The notes below the pieces were generated by a model that was not told the DNA's origin, did not search any database, and worked only from the letters and a program-made list of their open reading frames with translations. A program made the position numbers and the translations under genes. A stretch of DNA of 64,000 nucleotides from Devosia sp. LC5 (GTDB taxonomy: Bacteria > Pseudomonadota > Alphaproteobacteria > Rhizobiales > Devosiaceae): contig NZ_JNNO01000004.1 of NCBI RefSeq assembly GCF_000735585.1, positions 62,001 to 126,000 of the forward strand, in the 5' to 3' direction. This document shows positions 54,353-63,644 of the stretch, piece after piece (the first letter of the stretch is position 1; every line of letters begins with the position of its first letter).

Positions 54353-55624
54353 TCAAAGCGCGGTCTTGATCGTGTGGTCCGCCTCGATAATGCCCTTGGT
54401 CAGGCTCCCATTGGCCGGATAAAGTGGGATCAGGCAGGCCTGCAGGGCATGGTAGATATCCGGCTTGCCCACGAACAGCCGCGAAGTCGGCGTCAGATCT
54501 TCCTTGAGTTCGCTCAGCCAGCCGCCGCGCGCATGGTCGATCATATGGTTGTCCGCAAAATCCCACAGCTTGCGATACCAGATCTGGAAATAGTCATCCC
54601 GGTCATAGGCGGTGAGGAACGAAGCCGCCCCGATCGCCTCAGCCAGAGGCCACCACAGCTTCTCGCGCATCACCGGCTTATTGTCCCAGTCCAGCGTGTA
54701 GAAAAATCCGCCATGGACCTTGTCCCAGCCCAGATCGATCGCCGCGCGGAACAGGTGCCGCGCCGCATCGGTCAGCCAATGCAGCCGCTTCTCGCCCAAT
54801 ACCCACAGCTGGATGAGCAGCCGGCTCCATTCCAGCCAATGGCCGGGCGTGGTGCCCGCCGGACGGAACATTTCATTGCCCAGGTAATTCTTGTCGAGCA
54901 CCCAGTTCTCGTCAAAATGCTCCGCTACCCGATAGCCCAATGAAGCCGCGTGCTCGGCAATGATCAGCTTGGCAATGGCCTCGGCCTTGGTCAGATAGTC
55001 CTTATTGCCCGTCGCCTCGAACGCCGCCATCAGCGCCTCGGTCATATGCATATTGGCGTTCTGCCCGCGATAGGGCAGCAGCTTGGACCAGTCCGAAATA
55101 TACTCGTCCTTCACCGCGCCCCGGCTCGCATCCCAGAAGCGGGTATTGATCACCTCGGTCACGTCAGCCAGCATCTGTTCGGCCAGCGGGTGGCCCACCA
55201 GCTTGGCACTCGAGGCCGCCAGTAACACGAAAGCATGCCCATAGGCCTGCTTGGAACCGTCCTTCACCCCGTCATTATCCAGCGACCAGAAATAGCCACC
55301 GCGCCGGGTGTCGCGATGCTGGTTCCAGATATATTGCATGCCATGGTCCAGGATTTCCCCCGAACCCGGCCGCCCGATCAGGCTGCCAATGGCCGCGCAA
55401 TGCACCATGCGCGTGGTGCCATGAATCTGCCGCGTCGAATTGGCTGCATCCAGCGGCTTGCCCGCATCGTCCAGCTCGAAAAACCCGCCCTTGGGATTAA
55501 GCGACGCCGCCTCGAAAAAATCGAACAGGTTATTGGCCTGCCGCATCAGCCATTGCCGATGAAACGGACGCGTATTCCACGGGCCCGAATTGGTCTTGGG
55601 AAGGGTATATTGCGCGTCGCTCAT
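54353..55624 (-). CDS. AGE-family epimerase/isomerase
   Basis: A 423-residue (alpha/alpha)6-barrel protein of the N-acylglucosamine 2-epimerase/mannose isomerase superfamily. Typical stretches are STRQIHGTTRMVHCAAIG, GGYFWSLDNDGVKDGSKQAYGH (a histidine used in catalysis), NANMHMTEALMAAFEATG and HWLEWSRLL. The pattern is closest to YihS-like aldose-ketose isomerases. ATG at 55624 starts the domain. The exact sugar cannot be told. Confidence 0.87.
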   Translation of the reverse strand: MSDAQYTLPKTNSGPWNTRPFHRQWLMRQANNLFDFFEAASLNPKGGFFELDDAGKPLDAANSTRQIHGTTRMVHCAAIGSLIGRPGSGEILDHGMQYIWNQHRDTRRGGYFWSLDNDGVKDGSKQAYGHAFVLLAASSAKLVGHPLAEQMLADVTEVINTRFWDASRGAVKDEYISDWSKLLPYRGQNANMHMTEALMAAFEATGNKDYLTKAEAIAKLIIAEHAASLGYRVAEHFDENWVLDKNYLGNEMFRPAGTTPGHWLEWSRLLIQLWVLGEKRLHWLTDAARHLFRAAIDLGWDKVHGGFFYTLDWDNKPVMREKLWWPLAEAIGAASFLTAYDRDDYFQIWYRKLWDFADNHMIDHARGGWLSELKEDLTPTSRLFVGKPDIYHALQACLIPLYPANGSLTKGIIEADHTIKTAL

Positions 55625-55737
55625 GCTGGCTCCGGTCTCGCCGCTGCTATTGGACGCTTGTATACGGGCGGAATAAGAACGTTGCAATTTCGATCGCGCG
55701 CCATCCCGTTGGCATTGCGCAGAATTGTGCTGGCCGG

Positions 55738-56697
55738 CTATTCCTTGGCGTAAAACCCCTCGACCCGGCTCACTTCCTCCGCCGACCCCAAAATCACCGG
55801 CACCCGCTGGTGAATCCCCGTGGGCTGCACATCCAATATCCGCTCATGCCCGGTGGTCGACTTGCCGCCCGCCGCCTCAACCAGCAATGCCATCGGATTG
55901 GCCTCATAGAGCAGCCGCAGCCGCCCGCCCTTGCTCACCGTCTCGCTATCGAGCGGATAAAGGAAAATCCCACCCCGCATCAGGATGCGATGGATATCGG
56001 CCACCATCGAGCCCACCCAACGCATATTGTAGCGCTTGCCCGCCGCCCCGGTTTCCCCCGCCACATTCTCGGTGACATAGGCCAGCGTCGGCTGGTCCCA
56101 GAACCGCTCCCGCGCCGTATTGATCGCATATTCCCCCGACGCCGCCGGCACTTTGATACCCTCCTGCGTCAGCACGAACTGCCCGCTGCTATCGAGGGTG
56201 AACACGCTCGTGCCGGTTCCGAATGTCAGCACCAGGCTCGTCGCCGGTCCATAGGCCGCATATCCCGCCGCCAGCTGCGCCGAGCCCTTCTGCAGCAGGT
56301 CCGGCTTGGCCGGATCGACCCCCAGCACCGAAAAGATCGTGCCCACAGTGACGTTTACATCCAGATTCGAAGATCCATCCAGCGGGTCCGTTGCCACCAT
56401 GTAGCGGCCCTGATTCTCCATATGAACCGCTTCATCCAGCTCTTCGGACACCAGAATCGAAACATTGGCATTGGCCGCCAAGTGCTTGAGAACGATGTCA
56501 TTGCTGACGACATCAAGCTCCTTCTGCGCCTCCCCCTGCACATTGGTATGCCCCGCCAGCCCGGTCTGCCCGGCAATCGGCGCCAGCCGCAACACTGCCC
56601 CAATCTCCGCACTCGCCGCCGCCATCGAAGCGACAACGCTGGCAAGTTCAGCAGCCACATTCTGCGCAGCAAGCCATTGGGCGAGGGAAGTGGTCAT
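55738..56697 (-). CDS. fbp: Class 1 fructose-1,6-bisphosphatase
   Basis: A 319-residue gluconeogenic phosphatase. VSEELDEAV (near 80), DPLDGSSNLDVNVTVGTIFS (about 105-124), MRWVGSMVADIHRIL and GGRLRLLYEANPMALLVEAAGG are class 1 signatures. ATG at 56697 is used; the longer frame runs through a family F repeat and is rejected. The repeat lies between this gene and the upstream glutamate dehydrogenase gene, so fbp probably has its own promoter. Confidence 0.94.
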   Translation of the reverse strand: MTTSLAQWLAAQNVAAELASVVASMAAASAEIGAVLRLAPIAGQTGLAGHTNVQGEAQKELDVVSNDIVLKHLAANANVSILVSEELDEAVHMENQGRYMVATDPLDGSSNLDVNVTVGTIFSVLGVDPAKPDLLQKGSAQLAAGYAAYGPATSLVLTFGTGTSVFTLDSSGQFVLTQEGIKVPAASGEYAINTARERFWDQPTLAYVTENVAGETGAAGKRYNMRWVGSMVADIHRILMRGGIFLYPLDSETVSKGGRLRLLYEANPMALLVEAAGGKSTTGHERILDVQPTGIHQRVPVILGSAEEVSRVEGFYAKE

Positions 56698-56778
56698 GAT
56701 GCTCTCATTCCTAAATCGGTTGGCGCCAGTGTGGTGATGGCCAGCCTGGAGGCAAGGCCGACTTTCGGCTAGGCACAT

Positions 56779-56927
56779 TCCTTCCTTCTCCCCTCGTGGG
56801 AGAAGGTGCCCGAAGGGCGGATGAGGGGCCTTCTTTGGCTTTGCAGCACGGGATAGCTCCATACCCCTCACCCTGATCATTCCGCTGAACGCAGAATGAT
56901 CTGTCCCTCTCCCACAAGGGGAGAGGG
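56779..56927. repeat. Composite repeat, family F
   Basis: Two hairpin-forming ends, CTTCTCCC...GGGAGAAGG and CCCTCTCCC...GGGGAGAGGG, enclose a centre with TGATCATTC and GAATGATC. A related element in reverse order lies at 63070-63242. Confidence 0.75.
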
Positions 56928-56944
56928 TGGGCATCGGAGGCGCC

Positions 56945-59900
56945 TCACCCCTCCCGCGCCAAATCCGCCAATAGCCCCGCCGCCACGCTCAGCCGCGACA
57001 CCGTCAGCGTCCCCTGTGTCAGTTCGGCCACCGCCGCCGCCGTCCGCGCAATCCCGGCACGCTCCTCGCTATTCCACCGCGCCAATCGATCCGTCACCGC
57101 ACCACCCGGCACCTTGAGCACGTCCGCCGTGATATCGCGCTGCGCCCGCATCACATTGGCCAGCGCCCGGTCCAGCGCCATGCGGTCGAACCGGTCGGCC
57201 AGCACAATCGCGCGGCCCTGTTCGATGACCGGCCACAGGTTGAACGCCCCAAACACCCCAAAGAATGCCGCCGCGCCATCGGCCACCGATACGCCGCAGC
57301 GCTCGCTGACCAGCACGATATCGCTGGCATAGGAGAGGATCGGCAGTTCCGCCAGGCTCCGCGCAACCGCCTCCGGCACGCCCTGGGCCACCAGATCGGC
57401 CATCCGCGCCGTCACGGCCTGGCTCAGCGACGCGGGCAGGGTGCTCGCCAGCATGCTGCGCAGCGTCGCCACGCCGGCCTTGTGCCGCGCCACCAGCGCC
57501 TCAAGCCCTTCGCTCACATTGGCATTGCGCAGGAACCAAAGCGTTTCCTGCCGCAATAGCTCCGCCACCTCGGCATAAAGCCCCAATTGCACCGCGCCCG
57601 GCACCAATCCATCGAGCCCGTCAATCATCGTGTTGAGCTCGGTCAGCCCATAGACATCGCGCGTCGCCGCATAAGCCAGCGCCACTTCGCCCGGATTGGC
57701 GCTGGTCGAGCCCATCATTTCGCTGACAAAGGCCGGCCCGCCGCGATTGATCATCGCATTGGCCAAGACCGTCGCGATCACTTCGCGCTTGAGCCGATGT
57801 TGCGCCACCGCGTCGGGATAGCTCATGTGCAGCGTCTCGGGGAAATACCGATAGAGCTCGCCCGCCAGATACGCGTCGTCGATATCGCGCCCTTCGAGCA
57901 GGTCCGCATAAAGCGTCAGCTTGGCATAGGCCAGGATCACCGCCAGCTCCGGCCGGCTCAGCGCCGCCCCGCGTACATCAAGCGCCGCGTCGCTGGGCAA
58001 AAACTCCACCGCCCGGTCGAGCAGGCCCCGCGCTTCCAGCTGCTCGATCAGCACCCGATGATCCGGCAGTTCCGCCAGGCCCGCCCGCTCGGCCAGCGAA
58101 ATCGCCAGCGTCTGCAGATAATTATTCCGCAGGCACAGCGCTGCCACCTCATCGGTCATGCTGGCAAGGAAGCTGTTGCGCGCCTCCATATCCAGCGTGC
58201 CAGCCGCCACCAGCGGCGCCACCGCAATCTTGATATTGACCTCAAGATCGCTCGAATTCACCCCGGCCGAATTGTCGATGGCGTCGGTATTGATCCGCCC
58301 GCCGGCCAGCGCATAATCCACGCGCCCGCGCTGTGTCACGCCCAGATTGGCGCCTTCCCCGATCACCTTGGCGCGCACTTCCCCCGCGACAACGCGGATC
58401 GCGTCATTGGCCCGGTCGCCCACTTCGGCATCCGTTTCCTGGCTCCCGCGCACATAGGTGCCAATGCCGCCGAACCACAGCAGATCCACCTGCGCCCGCA
58501 AAATGGCCGACATCACCTCCGCCGGTGTCGCCTGTGCCGCTTCGATGCCCAATACAGCCCGCGCCTCCGCACTCAGGGGAATGGATTTGAGGCTGCGCGA
58601 AAACACCCCGCCGCCATTGGAAATCAGGCTCCGGTCATAGTCCTGCCAGCTCGAGCGGGGCAGGGCGAACAGCCGCTGCCGCTCCGCCAGCGATTTGCCC
58701 GCGTCCGGGTGTGGATCGATGAAGATGTCGCGGTGGTCGAACGCCGCCACCAATTCGATGGCGGGCGATAGCAACATGCCATTGCCGAACACATCCCCGC
58801 TCATGTCGCCCACGCCGACCACAGTGAATGGTTCGCGCTGGATATCGCGGTCCATCTCGCGGAAATGGCGTTTTACGGCTTCCCAGCCGCCGCGCGCGGT
58901 GATGCCCATTTTCTTGTGGTCATAGCCGGCCGAGCCGCCCGAGGCGAAGGCGTCGCCCAGCCAATAGCCACGGCTCGTCGCGATTCCATTGGCTGTGTCG
59001 GAGAAACTCGCCGTGCCCTTGTCCGCCGCCACCACCAGATAGGGATCGTCCCCATCCCGCCGCACCACATCGCGCGGCGGCACCACGGCGCCCTCTGCCA
59101 GATTATCCGTCACATCCAGCAGCGCACCGATGAAAATCTTGTAGGCAGCCACACCCTCGGCCAGAAACGCCTCGCGCGCCATGCCCGGCGTGAGATGCTT
59201 GGGCACGAAACCGCCCTTGGCCCCCACCGGCACGATCACCGCATTCTTCACCTGCTGCGCCTTGACCAGCCCCAGCACTTCGGTGCGGAAATCCTCCGGC
59301 CGGTCCGACCAGCGCAAGCCCCCGCGCGCAATGGCGCCAAATCGCAGGTGAACGCCCTCCACCCGTGGCGAATAGACCGAAATCTCGCGGAACGGCCGCG
59401 GCGCGACCATCCCATCCACCCGGCCACTATTGAACTTGATCGCCAGCGCCGGCAGGCGATTGCCTTCGGCATCGCGCTGGAACGCGTTGGTCCGCACCGA
59501 GGCTTCCACCAGGTTCAGGAACCGCCGCACAATCGTGTCTTCATCGAGCGACGCCATGGCGTCAAGCGCCGCAGCGATCGCCTCGCGCGCCTGCTCGGCC
59601 GCCACTTCCCGCTCGGTGGCGCGTGGGTCATGCAGGGCATTAAACAGATCGATCAGCCCCGTCGCCGCCGCACTCTGCTTCACCAACACGCTTGCAATAT
59701 AGCGCTGCGAATAGGAAATCCCGATCTGCCGGACATAGCGCGACAGCGCCCGCAGCAATGCCACATCGTGCCAGGCCAGCTTGGTGCGGCTCACTAGCGT
59801 ATTGAGCTGATCGCTTTCCGCTGCCCCGTTCCAAACCGCCAGCAGCCCGTCCTCGACTGCCCCGCCCCGCACGGCCACATCGAACCCGGCCTCGGCCGGC

Positions 59901-61639
59901 TCCAGCACCATGTCGTGCAGATACCGCTCCACCCCGTCGCGCGGCACGATCGTATAGGTCCGCTCATCAATCACCCGGAACCCGAAAGCCTCCAGCATCG
60001 GCACGCGATCGCTCAACGGAATAGCTGTCTCGCGATGATAGAATTTCAGCCCCAGCGAGCCATCCGTACCGGTGCGGCTGCGCAGCCTGATGGCCACGCC
60101 CGTGCCATCGCCCAGCGCCTGCAGCGCCGCGATATCGGCATGCGCATCCTCGGCTGTGTTGCGCGATTGATAGGCCGCCGAAAATGCCCCGCGATAATCG
60201 CTGACCGAAGCCGGATTTTTCGCCGTCGCCGCCAGTGTATCGCCGAAATTGGAGGTCAGCGCATCCACGCGCGCTTCCAGTTCGCTCCGGCTTGGCTGCG
60301 GCGTCGGTCCGGCAATCCGCCCGATAATCACATGCAGCCGGACCAGCTCACCCTCGGGAAAATTCGGATAAAACGCCGAAACCCGCCCGTCATAAACCTG
60401 CGCCAGGTAGCGCGTAATCCGCGCCCGCGCTTCCCCGTCATAGCGGTCACGCGGCACATAAACCAGGATCGACACGAAATTGTCGAACCGGTCGATGCGC
60501 GGCAAAACCCGCACGCGCGGCCGGTCATAGAGCGCCGAAATCGCGCTGGAAAATTCATACAGCTGATCCACCCCGATCTGGAACAGCTCGTCGCGCGGAT
60601 AGCTATCCAGCGCGCTCAGCAGCGCCCGCCCGTCATGCCCCAGCGGGTCGAGCCCCGATTTGCGCATCACCTCGGCAATCTTGCGGCGGATGATCGGCAC
60701 ATCGGTATGCGGCATGGCCAGTGCCTGGGCGGTAAACAGCCCCACCACACGCAATTCGCCCACCGCCTCGCCATTGGCGCCAAACAGCTTGATCCCCACA
60801 TAATCAAGGTGCACCCGCCGATGCACCCGCGAGCGCACATTGGCCTTGGTCACCAGCAGCGGTTCGCTCTCCGCCATAAAGGCCTTGTGCTGCGGCGTCG
60901 TCTCCACATAATCGGAGCCGCTGCGCAACACCCGCACATTGGGGTCACGCAATATGCCCAGCCCGCTCCCCGCCACCGGAGCGAGCGCCTCCCCCTCCAC
61001 GCCATATTGGCGCAGGCCCAGGAAGGTAAAATTGTGCTCGATCAGCCAATCGACAAAAGCCAGCGCCTCGTCCCGCTGCGCCCCTTTGGTTCGCTCGAGA
61101 TCCTTGGCCGCGCGCCGCAACCGCTCGAGCATAGGCTGCCAGTCGCGCACCGCATGGGCCACATCGGCCATCGTGCTTTCGATTTCCGCCACCAGCCCAT
61201 CGACGTCGGCCACCGGGTCGCTGTGAATGTGCAACAGGCTCAGCGAGCGTCCGTCACCGTCATTCACCTCGCCATTGCCCACCAGCACCACTGGGTGGGT
61301 AAACAGCCGCACATTGCCGCCCGCCGCCCGCAGGGCCGCGAGCGCGCTATCGACGATAAACGGCATATCTGGCGACACGATATCGAGCACCAGCGCTTCC
61401 CCCGCCGTGGCCGGGCCCGTGGCGACAATGCGGCTGTTTTCCCCGTCATAGGCCAGCAAATGCTTATAGGCATTCCGCAACACCGATTCGAACGCATCGG
61501 GAGCCTGCGTGCCGAGGTCTTCGCCATCGGTTGCCAGAATGGCGGCTTTGAAGAAACGCCCAAATCCCGGCTCGCTCGCCAGCAATAGTGCTGCCCGCTC
61601 CAGCATGGTTTGCCGGTTGGACCTGTCCTCATGCGTCAC
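56945..61639 (-). CDS. NAD-specific glutamate dehydrogenase, large type
   Basis: A 1564-residue GdhB-type enzyme that deaminates glutamate to 2-oxoglutarate with NAD. A long N-terminal region (about 1-700) with ACT-like segments precedes the catalytic dehydrogenase domain, marked by GAIARGGLRWSDRPEDFRTE, VPVGAKGGFVPK, KGTASFSDTANGIA, GVGDMSGDVFGNGML and LWFGGIGTYV. GTG at 61639 is chosen: GGAG lies eight bases upstream, and the longer frame adds unrelated basic residues. No frameshift is seen over the whole length. The gene stands alone, divergent from the sulfate-binding protein. Confidence 0.93.
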   Translation of the reverse strand: MTHEDRSNRQTMLERAALLLASEPGFGRFFKAAILATDGEDLGTQAPDAFESVLRNAYKHLLAYDGENSRIVATGPATAGEALVLDIVSPDMPFIVDSALAALRAAGGNVRLFTHPVVLVGNGEVNDGDGRSLSLLHIHSDPVADVDGLVAEIESTMADVAHAVRDWQPMLERLRRAAKDLERTKGAQRDEALAFVDWLIEHNFTFLGLRQYGVEGEALAPVAGSGLGILRDPNVRVLRSGSDYVETTPQHKAFMAESEPLLVTKANVRSRVHRRVHLDYVGIKLFGANGEAVGELRVVGLFTAQALAMPHTDVPIIRRKIAEVMRKSGLDPLGHDGRALLSALDSYPRDELFQIGVDQLYEFSSAISALYDRPRVRVLPRIDRFDNFVSILVYVPRDRYDGEARARITRYLAQVYDGRVSAFYPNFPEGELVRLHVIIGRIAGPTPQPSRSELEARVDALTSNFGDTLAATAKNPASVSDYRGAFSAAYQSRNTAEDAHADIAALQALGDGTGVAIRLRSRTGTDGSLGLKFYHRETAIPLSDRVPMLEAFGFRVIDERTYTIVPRDGVERYLHDMVLEPAEAGFDVAVRGGAVEDGLLAVWNGAAESDQLNTLVSRTKLAWHDVALLRALSRYVRQIGISYSQRYIASVLVKQSAAATGLIDLFNALHDPRATEREVAAEQAREAIAAALDAMASLDEDTIVRRFLNLVEASVRTNAFQRDAEGNRLPALAIKFNSGRVDGMVAPRPFREISVYSPRVEGVHLRFGAIARGGLRWSDRPEDFRTEVLGLVKAQQVKNAVIVPVGAKGGFVPKHLTPGMAREAFLAEGVAAYKIFIGALLDVTDNLAEGAVVPPRDVVRRDGDDPYLVVAADKGTASFSDTANGIATSRGYWLGDAFASGGSAGYDHKKMGITARGGWEAVKRHFREMDRDIQREPFTVVGVGDMSGDVFGNGMLLSPAIELVAAFDHRDIFIDPHPDAGKSLAERQRLFALPRSSWQDYDRSLISNGGGVFSRSLKSIPLSAEARAVLGIEAAQATPAEVMSAILRAQVDLLWFGGIGTYVRGSQETDAEVGDRANDAIRVVAGEVRAKVIGEGANLGVTQRGRVDYALAGGRINTDAIDNSAGVNSSDLEVNIKIAVAPLVAAGTLDMEARNSFLASMTDEVAALCLRNNYLQTLAISLAERAGLAELPDHRVLIEQLEARGLLDRAVEFLPSDAALDVRGAALSRPELAVILAYAKLTLYADLLEGRDIDDAYLAGELYRYFPETLHMSYPDAVAQHRLKREVIATVLANAMINRGGPAFVSEMMGSTSANPGEVALAYAATRDVYGLTELNTMIDGLDGLVPGAVQLGLYAEVAELLRQETLWFLRNANVSEGLEALVARHKAGVATLRSMLASTLPASLSQAVTARMADLVAQGVPEAVARSLAELPILSYASDIVLVSERCGVSVADGAAAFFGVFGAFNLWPVIEQGRAIVLADRFDRMALDRALANVMRAQRDITADVLKVPGGAVTDRLARWNSEERAGIARTAAAVAELTQGTLTVSRLSVAAGLLADLAREG

Positions 61640-61941
61640 GTCGTGTACTCCCCAGTCTCGCGCCGCCACTGTAGGCACCCCGGCGCGCGCTGTCTGCCAT
61701 CCCTTCGCACAATAGTGCGAGCAGACAATGGGCGGATGACGGCCTTTATATTTTGGTAGCGAATGGGAATGAAATTGCTCTGGCGGTGATTTGCGACGGC
61801 GCGTCGCGACGTTTTTGCTGCCAGGGAGCGAAAAGAGGGCAAAGCGTTTTCTTATCCGGCTACGAGAGGCGCAATGGCTCGCTTGCAATACCCTAGTGAT
61901 CTGGTAGTCTTTAAGCACACGATCCCGATGGGAGATGAACG
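61640..61941. promoter_or_regulatory. Divergent control region between glutamate dehydrogenase and the sulfate-binding protein
   Basis: These 302 bases hold no gene. Toward the sulfate-binding protein TTGCAA (61883) and TAGTCT (61905) are spaced 16 apart and could be a weak promoter; GGGAGATGA gives its ribosome-binding site. Toward the dehydrogenase there is an AT-rich stretch near 61745-61780 (ATATTTTGGTAGC on the plus strand). Confidence 0.4.
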
Positions 61942-62961
61942 ATGAAACACCTAGCCAGGATTCTGGCCCTTACCGGCCTTGCCGCGTCCCTTGTGCTCGG
62001 TTTTGCCGTAACCGGCCGTGCCCAGGACCGCACGATCATCAATGTGAGCTACGATCCGACGCGTGAACTCTACCAGCAGTTCAACCGGGCCTTTATTGCT
62101 CATTGGCAGGAAACCCAGGGCGAGACGGTGGCTGTGCAGACCACCCATGGCGGCTCCGGCGCCCAGGCCCGCACCGTCATCGACGGCCTTGAGGCCGATG
62201 TGGTCACCCTGGCGCTCGAAAGCGACATCAATGCCATCTCCGACGCCGATCCGGCCCTCATCCCGGAAAACTGGCGCGGCACCCTCGAAAATAACAACGC
62301 CCCCTACACCTCGACCATCGTCTTCCTGGTCCGCAAGGGTAACCCCAAGGGTCTCAATGACTGGGGCGACCTGATCAAGGATGGCGTCGAAGTCATCACC
62401 CCAAATCCCAAGACCTCGGGTGGCGCCCGCTGGAACCTGCTGGCCGGCTGGGCCTGGGCCAAGGCGCAACCCGGCGGCAGCGACGAAACTGCCAAGGCTT
62501 ATGTGACCGATCTTTATAAGCACGTCCCCGTGCTCGATACCGGTGCGCGTGGCTCCACCACCACATTCGTACAGCGCGGCATTGGCGATGTGCTGCTGGC
62601 CTGGGAAAACGAAGCCTATCTGGCGCTCGAAGAACTCGGCCCCGACGCCTTCGACATCGTCACCCCCTCGGTGTCGATCCTGGCCGAACCGCCGGTGGCC
62701 CTCGTCGTCGGCAATGCCGAAAGGAAGGGCAATACCGACCTTGCCACAGCCTATCTGCAATATCTCTATTCCGACGAAGGCCAGAAGATCGCGGCCGCCA
62801 ATTACTACCGCCCCTTCAAGCCCGAGGCCGCCGCCCCCGAAGATATCGCCCGCTTTGGCGAAGTGAACCTCGTCACCATCGAAGCCTTCGGCGGCTGGCG
62901 CAAAGCCCAACCCGAATTCTTCGGCGATGGCGGCGTGTTCGACCAGATTTACGCGCAGTAA
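61942..62961 (+). CDS. Sulfate/thiosulfate ABC transporter binding protein
   Basis: A 339-residue periplasmic protein with a signal peptide ending GRAQDR (about residue 28). The Sbp/CysP signatures are VSYDPTRELYQQFN, TTHGGSGAQARTVIDGLEADVVTLAL, NPKTSGGARWNLLAGWAWA and ARGSTTTFVQRGIGDVLLAWENEA, which contain the sulfate-binding serine and glycine residues. CysT, CysW and CysA genes normally follow, but here only repeats and a convergent gene do. The permease must be encoded elsewhere, or this gene was separated from it. Confidence 0.92.
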   Translation: MKHLARILALTGLAASLVLGFAVTGRAQDRTIINVSYDPTRELYQQFNRAFIAHWQETQGETVAVQTTHGGSGAQARTVIDGLEADVVTLALESDINAISDADPALIPENWRGTLENNNAPYTSTIVFLVRKGNPKGLNDWGDLIKDGVEVITPNPKTSGGARWNLLAGWAWAKAQPGGSDETAKAYVTDLYKHVPVLDTGARGSTTTFVQRGIGDVLLAWENEAYLALEELGPDAFDIVTPSVSILAEPPVALVVGNAERKGNTDLATAYLQYLYSDEGQKIAAANYYRPFKPEAAAPEDIARFGEVNLVTIEAFGGWRKAQPEFFGDGGVFDQIYAQ

Positions 62962-63008
62962 GCATCCAATAAACACGCCGGCGTGACAGGCCGGCGCTCT
63001 AACCAGTA

Positions 63009-63048
63009 GACCTCATGGTGAGCCTGTCGAACCACGAGGTCGTGGCAC
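63009..63048. repeat. Single arm of family D
   Basis: Forty bases beginning GACCTCATGGTGAGCCTGTC nearly repeat the left arm at 36506 and continue with GTGGCACC. Its internal dyad CGAACCACGAGGTCGTGG can fold alone. Confidence 0.78.
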
Positions 63049-63069
63049 CATCTCGCCCGCCCACTCAGC

Positions 63070-63242
63070 CTCCCCTCGCCCCTTGTAGGAGAGGGACAGA
63101 TCACTCTTCGTCCAGAAGAATGATCAGGGTGAGAAGGCCATGAGAGCTATGCTCGAATGGCGCAAGCCCGCCCATGCTTCAACGCTTGCGGAAACAACCC
63201 CTCATCCGTCCGTCGGGCACCTTCTCCCTCAAGGAGAGAAGG
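63070..63242. repeat. Composite repeat, family F, reverse orientation
   Basis: The parts of the 56779 element recur in reverse order: an AGGAGAGGGACAGATCA end, GAATGATCAGGGTGAG, CCCCTCATCCG and GGCACCTTCTCCCT. About 60 extra bases lie between them. Confidence 0.72.
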
Positions 63243-63269
63243 AAGAGGCATCGTTCACCGGCAAAAAAC

Positions 63270-63548
63270 TCAATGCACCGTCACCGGCCCCACCGGCGAC
63301 CCCGGACCTTCGCCCACCTTGGGCCCGGCCCAAAACACCACATAAAGCAGCTCCACCCCCGCCGCGTCGGTAATCTCGATCGACCGCGGCGCCCGCGCGT
63401 CTCCGCCGGTGCTCATCGCACGATCGATGATCGCCCGGCCCAGCTCTGCGGCATTGTGTTCGGCAGCATCAAGATCGCTGAATTCGCTCCCATCGATATC
63501 GCGGATCAGCTCGTCATCGGTGCGGTAATGGAAAAAATAGCGGGGCAT
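63270..63548 (-). CDS. DUF6894 small protein
   Basis: A 92-residue protein starting MPRYFFHYRTDDELIRDIDG, followed by SDLDAAEHNAAELGRAI: the DUF6894 pattern, common in Hyphomicrobiales and of unknown function. The start at 63548 is chosen because GAGGG lies eight bases upstream; the ATG at 63554 would be too close. It stands downstream of the flavin reductase gene on the same strand with 96 bases between. Confidence 0.82.
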   Translation of the reverse strand: MPRYFFHYRTDDELIRDIDGSEFSDLDAAEHNAAELGRAIIDRAMSTGGDARAPRSIEITDAAGVELLYVVFWAGPKVGEGPGSPVGPVTVH

Positions 63549-63644
63549 GGACATCTCCCTCGCCGGTAGAACTTCCAGCAGCGCCCGAGGGTTGCGCGCC
63601 GCCAGCGACAAATCACATCACTCAGCTTGGCACCTTCCCGCCGA

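Larger units (their letters stand above)
62962..63269. other. Repeat-filled gap after the sulfate-binding protein
   Basis: These 308 bases consist of a family D single arm (63009-63048) and a family F composite element (63070-63242). No protein gene is credible; open frames here translate repeat DNA. Confidence 0.75.

Noticed and set aside
56698..56934. N-terminal extension of fructose-bisphosphatase
   Set aside because: It is translated from the family F repeat; the conserved protein starts at 56697.
61640..61918. A 93-residue N-terminal extension of the glutamate dehydrogenase
   Set aside because: The extension is basic, has no family similarity, and a GTG with a well-placed GGAG begins the conserved protein.
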